Shown: positions 37,177-44,508 of the stretch, piece by piece
Layout: each line of letters opens with the position of its first letter
Numbering within the stretch: position 1 is the stretch's first letter
Assembly: GCA_910588565.1 (NCBI GenBank)
Contig: CAJUPF010000001.1
Location: forward strand, 1-64,000
DNA length: 64,000 bases
Direction of reading: 5' to 3'
Source of the DNA: an uncultured Lachnospiraceae bacterium
Lineage (GTDB): Bacteria; Bacillota; Clostridia; Lachnospirales; Lachnospiraceae
Notes under the pieces: generated by a model
The model's database searches: none
Seen by the model: the letters and a program-made list of their open reading frames with translations, nothing else
What the model was told of the DNA's origin: nothing
Position numbers and translations under genes: made by a program

Positions 37177-39177
37177 TTACTTACGGATCTTTACTGTTTT
37201 TGTTTTACTCCAGGGTCCATAGGTCTTTTTCCCGGAAACAGACTCTTTCTGGTACATGCGTACCTGTACATAATAGGTTTTTCCCTTTTTCAGCTTTTTA
37301 ATAGTGCATTTGTTATCCGTTACCAGCTTTTTCTTGGCGGAAGCCATATTTTTCTTCATCGAGTAACGAATCTGATAACCGCTCGCCGTACTGACTTTTT
37401 TAATTGCAACGGTCATCGCTTTCGACGATTTGTTCTTCACGGAAGAAAGGGACGCTTTTGCTTTTTTTATTTTTGCCCAGTGCGCATAGTATGTAGTTGT
37501 TCCTGTGACAGCAGTTGATGCAGAAATTTCTTTTCCGCCGGATTTCTTTGTATACCATCCCAGGAACGCATACCCTTTCCGTTTTGGGCTGGCAAGTTTT
37601 CCGACTTTAACACCATAAGTAACTGTCTTTGTCGTTTTTTTCGTACTTTTTGAACCGATATAACCGCCGTTCGCGCTAAAAGAAACCGTGTAACGCGGCG
37701 TCACCGTCAATTCGGCTGTCGGACTGTCATAAAATTTATTGCCGGTTGCGATCGCCCTGATCTTCGTAACTTTTTTCAGCGCCACCGCGCCTGTATACTT
37801 TCTGGCTCTTGTAGACGCAATCGAAGGATTCGTTCCATCCAGCGTATAATAAATGGTTCCGCCTGATGGTGAAGAAATCGTAGCCGTACTGCCGGAAAAC
37901 GAAATAACCGGAGCGCCCATCGCTGCTGTCGGTACATAAATATCCCCTACGGTGGTCTTTGTAGAAGCGGTGTCCTGTGTCAGGGCGGGCAGATATCCGT
38001 CCCACAAAGCTTCCGGCGTATGGGATTCCACCAGTCTTGGATTGTCTGCGGAAAATGACGCGCTGCTTTTATTAAAATATTGATAGGTACTGTCTAATCC
38101 GCTGCTGTCCGCAATATTGTCATTCCAGGTAATATCCACATAATACCAGGTTCCATTGAGGCGAATAATATTCCACTCATGATCTTTACTTGTAACAACC
38201 GCACAATCAATCCCCGCTCCATTCATCAGCAATTGCATTGCCTGGGAATATCCGGCGCACACTGTACTTTTGGTGCAGAATACGCTGTAGGCAACCTGGT
38301 TGTATTCGTTCATCGGGATATATTTATCACTGTATCCGGGGTCGTATATCATTGCTTTGCAGATCAGATCATGCGCCAGTTTTTCCTTCGCCAGATCCCC
38401 CGGCTGAGCCTTGATCTGCGCCATCCAGCTATCGATAACCGCTTTCATCTTCGCCGTTTCCCGCGCTCTGGCCGCGCCATCTGCAAACGCCGGGAACAGC
38501 GCCATCATAATCCTGCCTGTATTCATTGAATACTCTGACCAGTACAGACTTGTGTTCAGAAAATAATACTGCGGATTGGAATATTTGAACATAAGGGTCA
38601 GAGACTTTGCCGTCAGGCTCGACATCCCACTGTATGTCACTGCTTCTGTGGCATATACCAGATTTCCGTACGCATCCCTCTGGGCTGTAAAGGTCTTTGT
38701 GCCAGTCAGATAGCCGGCGCACATCTCATCCAGTTTATCCCAGAACTGCTGGTATGCCTCCGGCAGCTGGTTATAATAAAAATTCGTGGAATACTGATCC
38801 CAACTGTTTCTATAAACTGCAGAACCTTTTCCCAGACTGTCAATTTTCTCTTCATACTCGTCTGACATGGTTCCATATTCCACTTCATAGCATTGCGGCT
38901 GCTGCAGGCCTCCCATCCTGATACCGTCGGCAAGCTCCGCCGCAGCTTCCGGATATTCTGCTGTGCCTTCCGGACGTTCCACCGCTTCCGGACTCTCTGT
39001 TATACCTCCCAGACTGTCCGCTGCCTCCCCGGAAACCCCGGCGATATCTTCCGGCGTCGCCACTGCCGCTTCCAGAACATTTTCACCCGAAACCGCTTCC
39101 GCAAAAACCGCTTCCGCATGAATACCGGTGATTGTAAGCGTTACTGCCAGCAGTAACGTTATGATTCTCTTTTTCAT
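37177..39177 (-). CDS. Secreted transglutaminase-like protein with CHB_HEX and InlB-like repeats
   Basis: 666 residues. Signal peptide about 1-26, then a Glu/Ala/Pro-rich stretch. A transglutaminase-like core lies at about 240-350 with the full triad: Cys in STVCAGYSQAMQ, His in KDHEWNII, Asp in YYVDITWND. Around 410-470 is a chitobiase-type C-terminal domain with GTIYYTLDGTNPS. Around 480-550 is a Listeria-Bacteroides (InlB B-type) repeat with FLGWYTKKSGGKEI, and the last 100 residues form an Fn3-like domain rich in lysine. It probably acts at the cell surface as a protein cross-linking or cysteine-protease-fold enzyme. It starts 6 bp after the chorismate mutase gene. Confidence 0.87.
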   Translation of the reverse strand: MKKRIITLLLAVTLTITGIHAEAVFAEAVSGENVLEAAVATPEDIAGVSGEAADSLGGITESPEAVERPEGTAEYPEAAAELADGIRMGGLQQPQCYEVEYGTMSDEYEEKIDSLGKGSAVYRNSWDQYSTNFYYNQLPEAYQQFWDKLDEMCAGYLTGTKTFTAQRDAYGNLVYATEAVTYSGMSSLTAKSLTLMFKYSNPQYYFLNTSLYWSEYSMNTGRIMMALFPAFADGAARARETAKMKAVIDSWMAQIKAQPGDLAKEKLAHDLICKAMIYDPGYSDKYIPMNEYNQVAYSVFCTKSTVCAGYSQAMQLLMNGAGIDCAVVTSKDHEWNIIRLNGTWYYVDITWNDNIADSSGLDSTYQYFNKSSASFSADNPRLVESHTPEALWDGYLPALTQDTASTKTTVGDIYVPTAAMGAPVISFSGSTATISSPSGGTIYYTLDGTNPSIASTRARKYTGAVALKKVTKIRAIATGNKFYDSPTAELTVTPRYTVSFSANGGYIGSKSTKKTTKTVTYGVKVGKLASPKRKGYAFLGWYTKKSGGKEISASTAVTGTTTYYAHWAKIKKAKASLSSVKNKSSKAMTVAIKKVSTASGYQIRYSMKKNMASAKKKLVTDNKCTIKKLKKGKTYYVQVRMYQKESVSGKKTYGPWSKTKTVKIRK

Positions 39178-39183
39178 TCCCTG

Positions 39184-39720
39184 TTACCTCGCTTTCTCCA
39201 ATCTTGCATTTTTATTTTCTTCCAGGATCTGCAGTACAGCCGCTCTGGAAATATTCTGAGAAAAATCTCCATTCAGATACATCTGGCAGAAATATTCCCC
39301 ATTCTCATCTTTCTGCAGATGAATTTCTTCTGTTTTAATCCCTGCAAGGGAAAGGGCGTCCAGGCTTGCTGAAATTCCCGGATATCCCGGCTCACAGCCA
39401 AATGTTACCACTACCTCTTCTGCTTTATCCGAAAGTTCTTGCAATGCCTCCGCCTGATCCGCCAGTCTGGAATACTGATATGTCCTGCTGATTCCCATAA
39501 TATGCTGAAAAAATGCCCGGCATTCCGGCTGATATTCTTCCGGCATCCCTTCTGTCCGTCTGGCTAAAATATTCTGCTCCCGTTCCGGCGCATAGACTGC
39601 GCCTCCCGTGCGTATCTTCTCCTCGGCCACCTGACGCGACAAATCCATCCGCTCTAAAAACAAGCCCTTCAACTGTGCGTCGGTCCGGTCGATTTCCTGT
39701 CTGATTTTATCTAATCCCAT
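39184..39720 (-). CDS. Chorismate mutase (AroQ type) with extra C-terminal domain
   Basis: 178 residues. Residues 1-90 are an AroQ-class chorismate mutase: LDKIRQEIDRTDAQLKGLFLERM, then AEEKIRTGGAVYAPEREQNIL with the catalytic Arg/Lys/Glu pattern, then the third helix. This converts chorismate to prephenate. The C-terminal half (about 105-170, VVVTFGCEPGYPGISASLDA) resembles a short ACT-like regulatory fold without a prephenate dehydratase between; I cannot name it firmly. It heads an operon of surface genes, an odd place for aromatic amino acid synthesis. Confidence 0.82.
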   Translation of the reverse strand: MGLDKIRQEIDRTDAQLKGLFLERMDLSRQVAEEKIRTGGAVYAPEREQNILARRTEGMPEEYQPECRAFFQHIMGISRTYQYSRLADQAEALQELSDKAEEVVVTFGCEPGYPGISASLDALSLAGIKTEEIHLQKDENGEYFCQMYLNGDFSQNISRAAVLQILEENKNARLEKAR

Positions 39721-39822
39721 TGCTGTACTCCTCTGTTTAAATCCTTAGCTGAAAACTATGTCCATTATATGATAAAAGGAAAGGCTCTGTCAATTTCCAG
39801 ATACGCTGTCAAAACCGCAAAT

Positions 39823-40419
39823 CTAACCGTTGTTACAGGCATCCTTTATTTCCTCAAAATTTCCATCAAACACCACTCCTGCCATTCCCTCTTTTTTTGC
39901 ACCTTCCACATTCTCTGCCCGGTCATCGATAAACAGGCATTCTTCCGGGATCAGATGATATGTCTGTAAAAGATGGCGGTAAATTCCCGCATCTGGTTTT
40001 ATCATATGCAAATCCGAAGATACCACAATTCCATCAAAATAATCCAGCGGCAAAAATTCAGGAAAATACTGATAAAATTCATCACTGGCATTGGAAAGCA
40101 CATACAATCGATAACCGTTATCCTTTGCCCACCCACAAAATTCTCTTGCTCCAAAAACAGGTTTCATACAGATGGCCCATTCATACACACAGCGCTTCAG
40201 CGCCGGATGCATCTGTGACGGGATACGCCGCCTGACGCTTTCATACCGCTCATCATTTGTAATCGTTCCGAGATCTCCCTGCACCCATTCCGGGCCGCAG
40301 AAAAGCTCCCGGTAAATTGCCTCTTTTTCCTCTTTATTTCTGCAAAATAAATCCAGCGGAACCTGTGGATTATAATCCAAAAGTACATTCCCCATATCCA
40401 ATACAATATTCTTTATCAT
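39823..40419 (-). CDS. HAD-family hydrolase
   Basis: 198 residues. HAD motifs in order: motif I VLDMGNVLLDYN (the second Asp of the usual DxD is replaced by Asn, as in several HAD-IA members), motif II VLSNASDEF, motif III Lys in HMIKPDAGIYRHLL, motif IV CLFIDDRAENVEGA. This is the HAD-IA / haloacid dehalogenase-like subgroup (YihX/epoxide-hydrolase-N-like), probably a small-molecule phosphatase such as a sugar phosphatase. It appears to be a single-gene unit. Confidence 0.88.
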   Translation of the reverse strand: MIKNIVLDMGNVLLDYNPQVPLDLFCRNKEEKEAIYRELFCGPEWVQGDLGTITNDERYESVRRRIPSQMHPALKRCVYEWAICMKPVFGAREFCGWAKDNGYRLYVLSNASDEFYQYFPEFLPLDYFDGIVVSSDLHMIKPDAGIYRHLLQTYHLIPEECLFIDDRAENVEGAKKEGMAGVVFDGNFEEIKDACNNG

Positions 40420-40524
40420 GTCTGCTCCTTCTATCCACGCAAAAGCCGTAACATATTTCCACCCTAAATTCTACCACACAGATTTTTTTATTTCAATCCA
40501 ATGCTCCTGTCCTGCATTATTTGC

Positions 40525-40667
40525 GTAACAGTTCAACCTTCGGCTTCACTGTTACGGAATCCGCCCATTTGAAGTTCGCCATGCGGCGAAGGGGCGGATT
40601 CCATTCCAGCCTTTACGTATTCTCACGGACTTTGCAGCAAGTGCAAAGTCCTGGGCTGAACGGTTAC
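40525..40667. repeat. 143-bp structured repeat abutting ispF
   Basis: Related inverted ends: GTAACAGTTCAACC at the left and the complement of GTAACCGTTCAGCCC at the right. Inside are strong hairpins: an 11-bp stem GGAATCCGCCC with an inner TTCGCC/GGCGAA stem (40556-40602), and a 10-bp stem GGACTTTGCA (40627-40651). The right end touches the ispF stop codon. Shorter relatives occur near 44468 and 49867. A non-autonomous repeat that may also shape the ispF mRNA 3' end. Confidence 0.65.
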
Positions 40668-41222
40668 TCATTTGCTTCCATTTATTCCGCAGCCGTCACA
40701 TCCTTCGCATGCAGGCTTCCCACTGTCCGATACCAGAGAACTGTTCTCGTAAAATCTCCCCAGACTGCAGACAGACTGCGCCGCAATTCCTTCTTCTCTT
40801 CCTGTAAATCCAAGCCCTTCCTCTGTCGTCGCCTTAATATTCACCTGATTTTTTTCCAGCTTCAGCACATTTGCAATGTTCTGCTCCATATGTTCTATAT
40901 AAGGACGCAGCTTTGGCTTCTGTGCAATCACCGTTGCATCAATATTTTCAATAAAATATCCTTCCTGCTCTATCAATCCGCCCACATGCGCTAAAAGTTT
41001 CATACTGGATATTCCTTTATACCGCTCGTCCGTATCCGGAAAATGCTTCCCGATATCCCCTAACGCCGCTGCTCCCAGCAGAGCGTCCATAATCGCATGT
41101 ACCAGTACGTCCGCATCGGAATGCCCCAGCAGCCCCAGTACATGCGGGATTTCCACCCCTCCCAGTATCAGTTTTCGTTCTTCCGCAAACCGGTGTACAT
41201 CATATCCTAATCCTAATCTCAT
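40668..41222 (-). CDS. ispF: 2-C-methyl-D-erythritol 2,4-cyclodiphosphate synthase
   Basis: 184 residues from MRLGLGYDVHRF, behind GAGGG at seven bases. The enzyme forms the cyclic diphosphate in the non-mevalonate isoprenoid pathway. Metal and active-site residues are visible: Asp and His in YDVHRF, LGHSDADVLVHAIMDALLGA (metal His), GDIGKHFPDTD and ATTEEGLGFTGREEGIAAQ. The tail is about 25 residues longer than typical and Cys-rich (PACEGCDGCGINGSK), which is unusual for IspF; the last codons adjoin a repeat element, but the CxGCxGC run itself is not part of it. Confidence 0.95.
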   Translation of the reverse strand: MRLGLGYDVHRFAEERKLILGGVEIPHVLGLLGHSDADVLVHAIMDALLGAAALGDIGKHFPDTDERYKGISSMKLLAHVGGLIEQEGYFIENIDATVIAQKPKLRPYIEHMEQNIANVLKLEKNQVNIKATTEEGLGFTGREEGIAAQSVCSLGRFYENSSLVSDSGKPACEGCDGCGINGSK

Positions 41223-41316
41223 AATCGTCCCTCGTTTCATTATAATAATAAGTATTTATCATCCGTTTCCTGCAACTCCGGATGAGCTGTTCTGCCTCTT
41301 ATGGAACCGCCTGATT

Positions 41317-42744
41317 TTAAACCCTCTCAAGGGCTCTGCGCCACCGCGTTCCGCCAAGCCGTATCAAAAATAGGATTCCCCGGACACACAGTTCCATACA
41401 CATAGCAATCCAGACGCCGTACAATCCCTGCGATTTTGAAAGATACGCCGCCAGCGGCAGCCGGATCAGCCACATACAGAAAAAGTTCATACCGCTTGGC
41501 GCCAGCGTATCGCCCGCTCCCCGGAAAACGCCTGAAGCCACAATAGAGGCCGCATACATCGGTTCTGCAAAAGCTTCCAGCCGCAGCACCTTTGTCCCAA
41601 GTTCCCGGATTATGGGATCTGGCGACAGCAGGCCAATCATCCATGGAGCAAACAGATACATCAGCACGCCGGAACCAGCCATCACCAGCATACCAAATCC
41701 CACTGTCAGCCATCCAAGTTTTTTCGTCAGTTCCTTTCTTCCAGCGCCAATGCTCTGTCCTATCAGCGTTGTCGCCGCCGTGCCAATTCCATAGCCCGGC
41801 ATATAACATAAGCTTTCCGCCGTAACGGAAAAAGAATTTGCCGCAATAGCCGCCATTCCAAGAGGCGAAACAATCCTAGTTGACATAATCTGCGCGCCGC
41901 ACATCACAATCTGCTCAAACCCTACCGGGACAGCCAGCCGCCAGGCAGCAGACAGCTGTTCTCTGGAAAAAGTCAAATGCTCTTCTCTCCTCAAATGCAG
42001 CTCAGGAGATTTTTTCAACAAAAAATACAACATAAAAACCGTTGCAATTACTTCCGCCAATGCGGTTCCCAAAGCCGCGCCCGCCACGCCAAGATCTGCC
42101 CCCGGCGCCAAAATAGTCATTCCCAGAACTGTTATCTTCCTGGCCGGAAAAATAAATATCGCATTGAACAGAACATCCAGCCCGCACATCATTATATGCA
42201 GCAGACTGGGGATGCGCATATTTCCGCTGCACTGCAGCATTCCTCCGGAAATATAATTCAGCTGCAATACAGGCAGCGACAGACAGTAAACCAGAAAATA
42301 GGCAGAAGCATCTCCCGCGATTGCCGCCTCCCCGCCAAGCCAGACCGGAAGTTTTTGATGAATCAGCACGCCCAGCAGCAGCAGAAGACAGCCAAACACA
42401 AATGCAGCCAGCAACCCCTGGCGCACAATGCCTCTGGCTTTTTTCTCCTCTTTTGCCCCGATGCAATGTGCCACCTGTACCGTAAATCCGATACTTGCCG
42501 CAGAACACAGCCCGCCCAGCAGCCAGGTACTCGATGCCATCAGCCCAATGGAAGCCGACTCCCCGGAGCCTAAATGCCCCACCATGGAAGCATCAATATA
42601 CTGCATCACAATAGAAGAAACCTGTGCCATAATCGCCGGGATACTGAGCTGAACCGTCAAAAACAGCAGCTGGCAGAGAGACAATTCCTGTCCATCCCGC
42701 AGCTGTTTCAGAAAATCATTTTTTGTCCTGGCTGTAACTCCCAT
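41317..42744 (-). CDS. MATE-family multidrug/Na+ antiporter
   Basis: 475 residues with twelve predicted transmembrane helices in two homologous halves. The first half starts with LTVQLSIPAIMAQVSSIVMQYIDASMVGHLG, the typical MATE opening with the Asp of 'D..MVG'. The second half carries PVGFEQIVMCGAQIMSTRIVSPLG. It probably extrudes cationic drugs or metabolites in exchange for Na+ or H+. The gene has its own promoter space; no neighbour suggests a substrate. Confidence 0.92.
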   Translation of the reverse strand: MGVTARTKNDFLKQLRDGQELSLCQLLFLTVQLSIPAIMAQVSSIVMQYIDASMVGHLGSGESASIGLMASSTWLLGGLCSAASIGFTVQVAHCIGAKEEKKARGIVRQGLLAAFVFGCLLLLLGVLIHQKLPVWLGGEAAIAGDASAYFLVYCLSLPVLQLNYISGGMLQCSGNMRIPSLLHIMMCGLDVLFNAIFIFPARKITVLGMTILAPGADLGVAGAALGTALAEVIATVFMLYFLLKKSPELHLRREEHLTFSREQLSAAWRLAVPVGFEQIVMCGAQIMSTRIVSPLGMAAIAANSFSVTAESLCYMPGYGIGTAATTLIGQSIGAGRKELTKKLGWLTVGFGMLVMAGSGVLMYLFAPWMIGLLSPDPIIRELGTKVLRLEAFAEPMYAASIVASGVFRGAGDTLAPSGMNFFCMWLIRLPLAAYLSKSQGLYGVWIAMCMELCVRGILFLIRLGGTRWRRALERV

Positions 42745-42830
42745 ATGCGCTTCACCCTCACAAACTCAGATAATAATACCATACCAACTTAAGCCGATTT
42801 TGTCAAAGTTCTTTAGAATATAAAAAAGAA

Positions 42831-42859
42831 GCTGCCGGGAATTTGCATTTCCCGACAAC
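42831..42859 (-). terminator. Terminator downstream of a gene relic
   Basis: On the minus strand GTTGTCGGGAA pairs with TTCCCGGCAGC through G-U pairs that exist only in the minus-strand RNA, followed by TTCTTTTTTATATT. Confidence 0.8.
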
Positions 42860-42883
42860 CTCTAAAGTTCATCTGTTATCTGT

Positions 42884-42958
42884 TTATTTTAGCGGCAGTT
42901 CCACACCGTCCATATATACGCTGTCAATCGCGTCCACGAGGTCATTATTCCATTTATT
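42884..42958 (-). pseudogene. Possible C-terminal relic of a lost gene
   Basis: Between the tRNA terminator and the terminator at 42831 the minus strand keeps one protein-like frame, NKWNNDLVDAIDSVYMDGVE followed by LPLK and TAA. It has no start signal of its own. The stop codon plus dedicated terminator suggest the 3' end of a gene whose body was deleted up to the tRNA operon. I cannot name the family. Confidence 0.35.
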
Positions 42959-42968
42959 AAAATAAAAA

Positions 42969-42984
42969 ATCCCCTTACGGGGAT
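42969..42984 (-). terminator. Terminator of the tRNA operon
   Basis: Minus-strand ATCCCC-GTAA-GGGGAT followed by TTTTTATTTT, about 30 bp after the last tRNA. Confidence 0.85.
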
Positions 42985-43014
42985 ACCTGAATGCCATTCG
43001 GCAAAAAGTGAAAA

Positions 43015-43084
43015 GCAGATAACGGGAATCGAACCCGCCCCCTCAGCTTGGGAAGCTGATGTACTACCAATATACTATATCTGC
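43015..43084 (-). tRNA. tRNA-Gly (CCC)
   Basis: Acceptor GCAGATA/TATCTGC, anticodon stem TCAGC/GCTGA with loop TTCCCAA (anticodon CCC), and T-loop GGTTCGATTCC. 70 nt, no encoded CCA. Third gene of a Val-Met-Gly cluster. Confidence 0.93.
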
Positions 43085-43133
43085 AAAAATACACTCAAAT
43101 CATCTGCAAATGACTGAGCGTATTTATAACAAA

Positions 43134-43207
43134 TAGCGGAAGGGAGACTTGAACTCTCGACACCACGGGTATGAACCGTGTGCTCTAGCCAGCTGAGCTA
43201 TTCCGCC
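43134..43207 (-). tRNA. tRNA-Met (CAT), probably elongator
   Basis: Anticodon loop TTCATAC between CACGG/CCGTG; acceptor GGCGGAA pairs with TTCCGCT (one G-U pair) and the discriminator is A. It lacks the unpaired first base and the GGG/CCC anticodon stem of initiators, so elongator Met is the likely identity. Confidence 0.92.
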
Positions 43208-43216
43208 ATAAATATA

Positions 43217-43289
43217 TGGGACCTATAGGGCTCGAACCTATGACCCTCTGCTTGTAAGGCAGATGCTCTCCCAGCTGAGCTAAGATCCC
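43217..43289 (-). tRNA. tRNA-Val (TAC)
   Basis: Anticodon loop CTTACAA between TCTGC/GCAGA; acceptor GGGATCT with AGGTCCC (one G-U pair) and discriminator A. First gene of the three-tRNA operon. Confidence 0.94.
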
Positions 43290-43322
43290 ATATGGAACAG
43301 GTCATTTCTAACCTGCTCCGCT

Positions 43323-43352
43323 ATTATACTATTATTTGCCATCAAAAGTCAA
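43323..43352 (-). promoter_or_regulatory. Promoter of the tRNA operon
   Basis: Minus-strand TTGACT, 18-bp spacer, TATAAT, about 30 bp upstream of tRNA-Val. Confidence 0.8.
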
Positions 43353-43370
43353 GCTTTTTTTTAAAATTTT

Positions 43371-44372
43371 TTAATTATCGATTGTAGCCAGCGCTGCAGT
43401 AATAATCGACATGGAATATACTTCAGCTGCATTACATCCACGGGATAAATCGTTAATCGGTGCGTTCAGGCCAAGCAGAATCGGGCCATAGGCTTCAAAA
43501 CCGCCAAGACGCTGCGCAATCTTATATCCGATATTTCCGGAACTGATATCCGGGAAAATAAATGTGTTGATATAGCCTGCCAGTTCTGAATCCGGGCACT
43601 TGGTACGCGCAACACGCGGAGATACGGCAGCGTCAAACTGCAGTTCCCCTTCGATATCCAGCTCCGGCGCACGCAGCCTTGCTTTTGCCGTCGCATTACG
43701 CATCTTATCAACAGCCGGCCCTTCTCCGGAACCAAATGTAGAATAACTTAAAAATCCGACCTTTGGTTCGACGCCGAACACTCTCGCACACTTCGCCGCT
43801 TCCACTGCAATTTCCGCAAGCTCGTCCTCTGTCGGATCGATATTAATCGCACAGTCTGCCATTGCCAGAACTTCGTTATCGCCGGACGCCCTGGAACGAA
43901 TCAGGATAAACACGGAAGATACAATGCTGTTTCCGGGCCTTGTCTTAATCAGCTGCAGCGCCGGACGAACCGTATCTGCCGTAGAATACGTTGCTCCGCC
44001 TAACAGGGAATCCGCCAGGCCCATTTTTACCAGCATAGTCCCAAAATAATTCCCCTGGGACAGTATCTCTCTTGCCTGTTCTGGCGTCACGCCTTTCTTT
44101 TTGCGGAGTTCACAGAACATCTCAATCATTTCATCCATCTTGTCAAACTTTTTGGGATCGATAATCTCTGCGCCGCGGATATTGTAGCCCACTTCTTCGG
44201 AAGCCTCTAATATCTCCTCCTCATCTCCTACCAGAATCGGATGCAGGAAATTACTCGCCAGCAAACGGGAAGCCGCTTCTAAAACACGAGGATCTGTTCC
44301 TTCTGTAAACACGATTTTCTTCGGGCTTTTTTTCAACATCCCGATCATTTGTCCAAATCCAAAAATAGCCAT
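43371..44372 (-). CDS. pta: Phosphate acetyltransferase
   Basis: 333 residues, the short single-domain form. It exchanges acetyl-CoA and acetyl phosphate in fermentation and ATP formation. Family segments visible are KIVFTEGTDPRVLEAASRLL near the N-terminus, NYFGTMLVKMGLADSLLGGA in the centre, SVFILIRSRASGDNEVLAMADCAINIDP and, near the end, NTFIFPDISSGNIGYKIAQR. Its usual partner ackA is not in the window. Short AT-rich sequence separates it from the tRNA operon promoter. Confidence 0.95.
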   Translation of the reverse strand: MAIFGFGQMIGMLKKSPKKIVFTEGTDPRVLEAASRLLASNFLHPILVGDEEEILEASEEVGYNIRGAEIIDPKKFDKMDEMIEMFCELRKKKGVTPEQAREILSQGNYFGTMLVKMGLADSLLGGATYSTADTVRPALQLIKTRPGNSIVSSVFILIRSRASGDNEVLAMADCAINIDPTEDELAEIAVEAAKCARVFGVEPKVGFLSYSTFGSGEGPAVDKMRNATAKARLRAPELDIEGELQFDAAVSPRVARTKCPDSELAGYINTFIFPDISSGNIGYKIAQRLGGFEAYGPILLGLNAPINDLSRGCNAAEVYSMSIITAALATIDN

Positions 44373-44467
44373 AATAATACCTCTCCTTATTCATATTTTC
44401 TTATTTCCCATTGTATCCACTTTTCCCAAAAATTGCAAGAATATCTACTTATTATTTCAACTTTGCT

Positions 44468-44499
44468 GTAACAGCGAAGTCTTCCGGCTTCACTGTTAC
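44468..44499. repeat. Short relative of the structured repeat
   Basis: GTAACAGCGAAG followed by TCTTCCGG and CTTCACTGTTAC folds into a hairpin and resembles the left end of the element at 40525. It begins 10 bp after the methionine synthase stop codon and may work as that gene's 3' hairpin, although no U-tract follows. Confidence 0.5.
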
Positions 44500-44508
44500 A
44501 CTTTACCG

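Noticed and set aside
40521..40994. 157-codon plus-strand frame over ispF and the repeat
   Set aside because: Antisense to ispF, which is unambiguous, and starts inside the repeat element.
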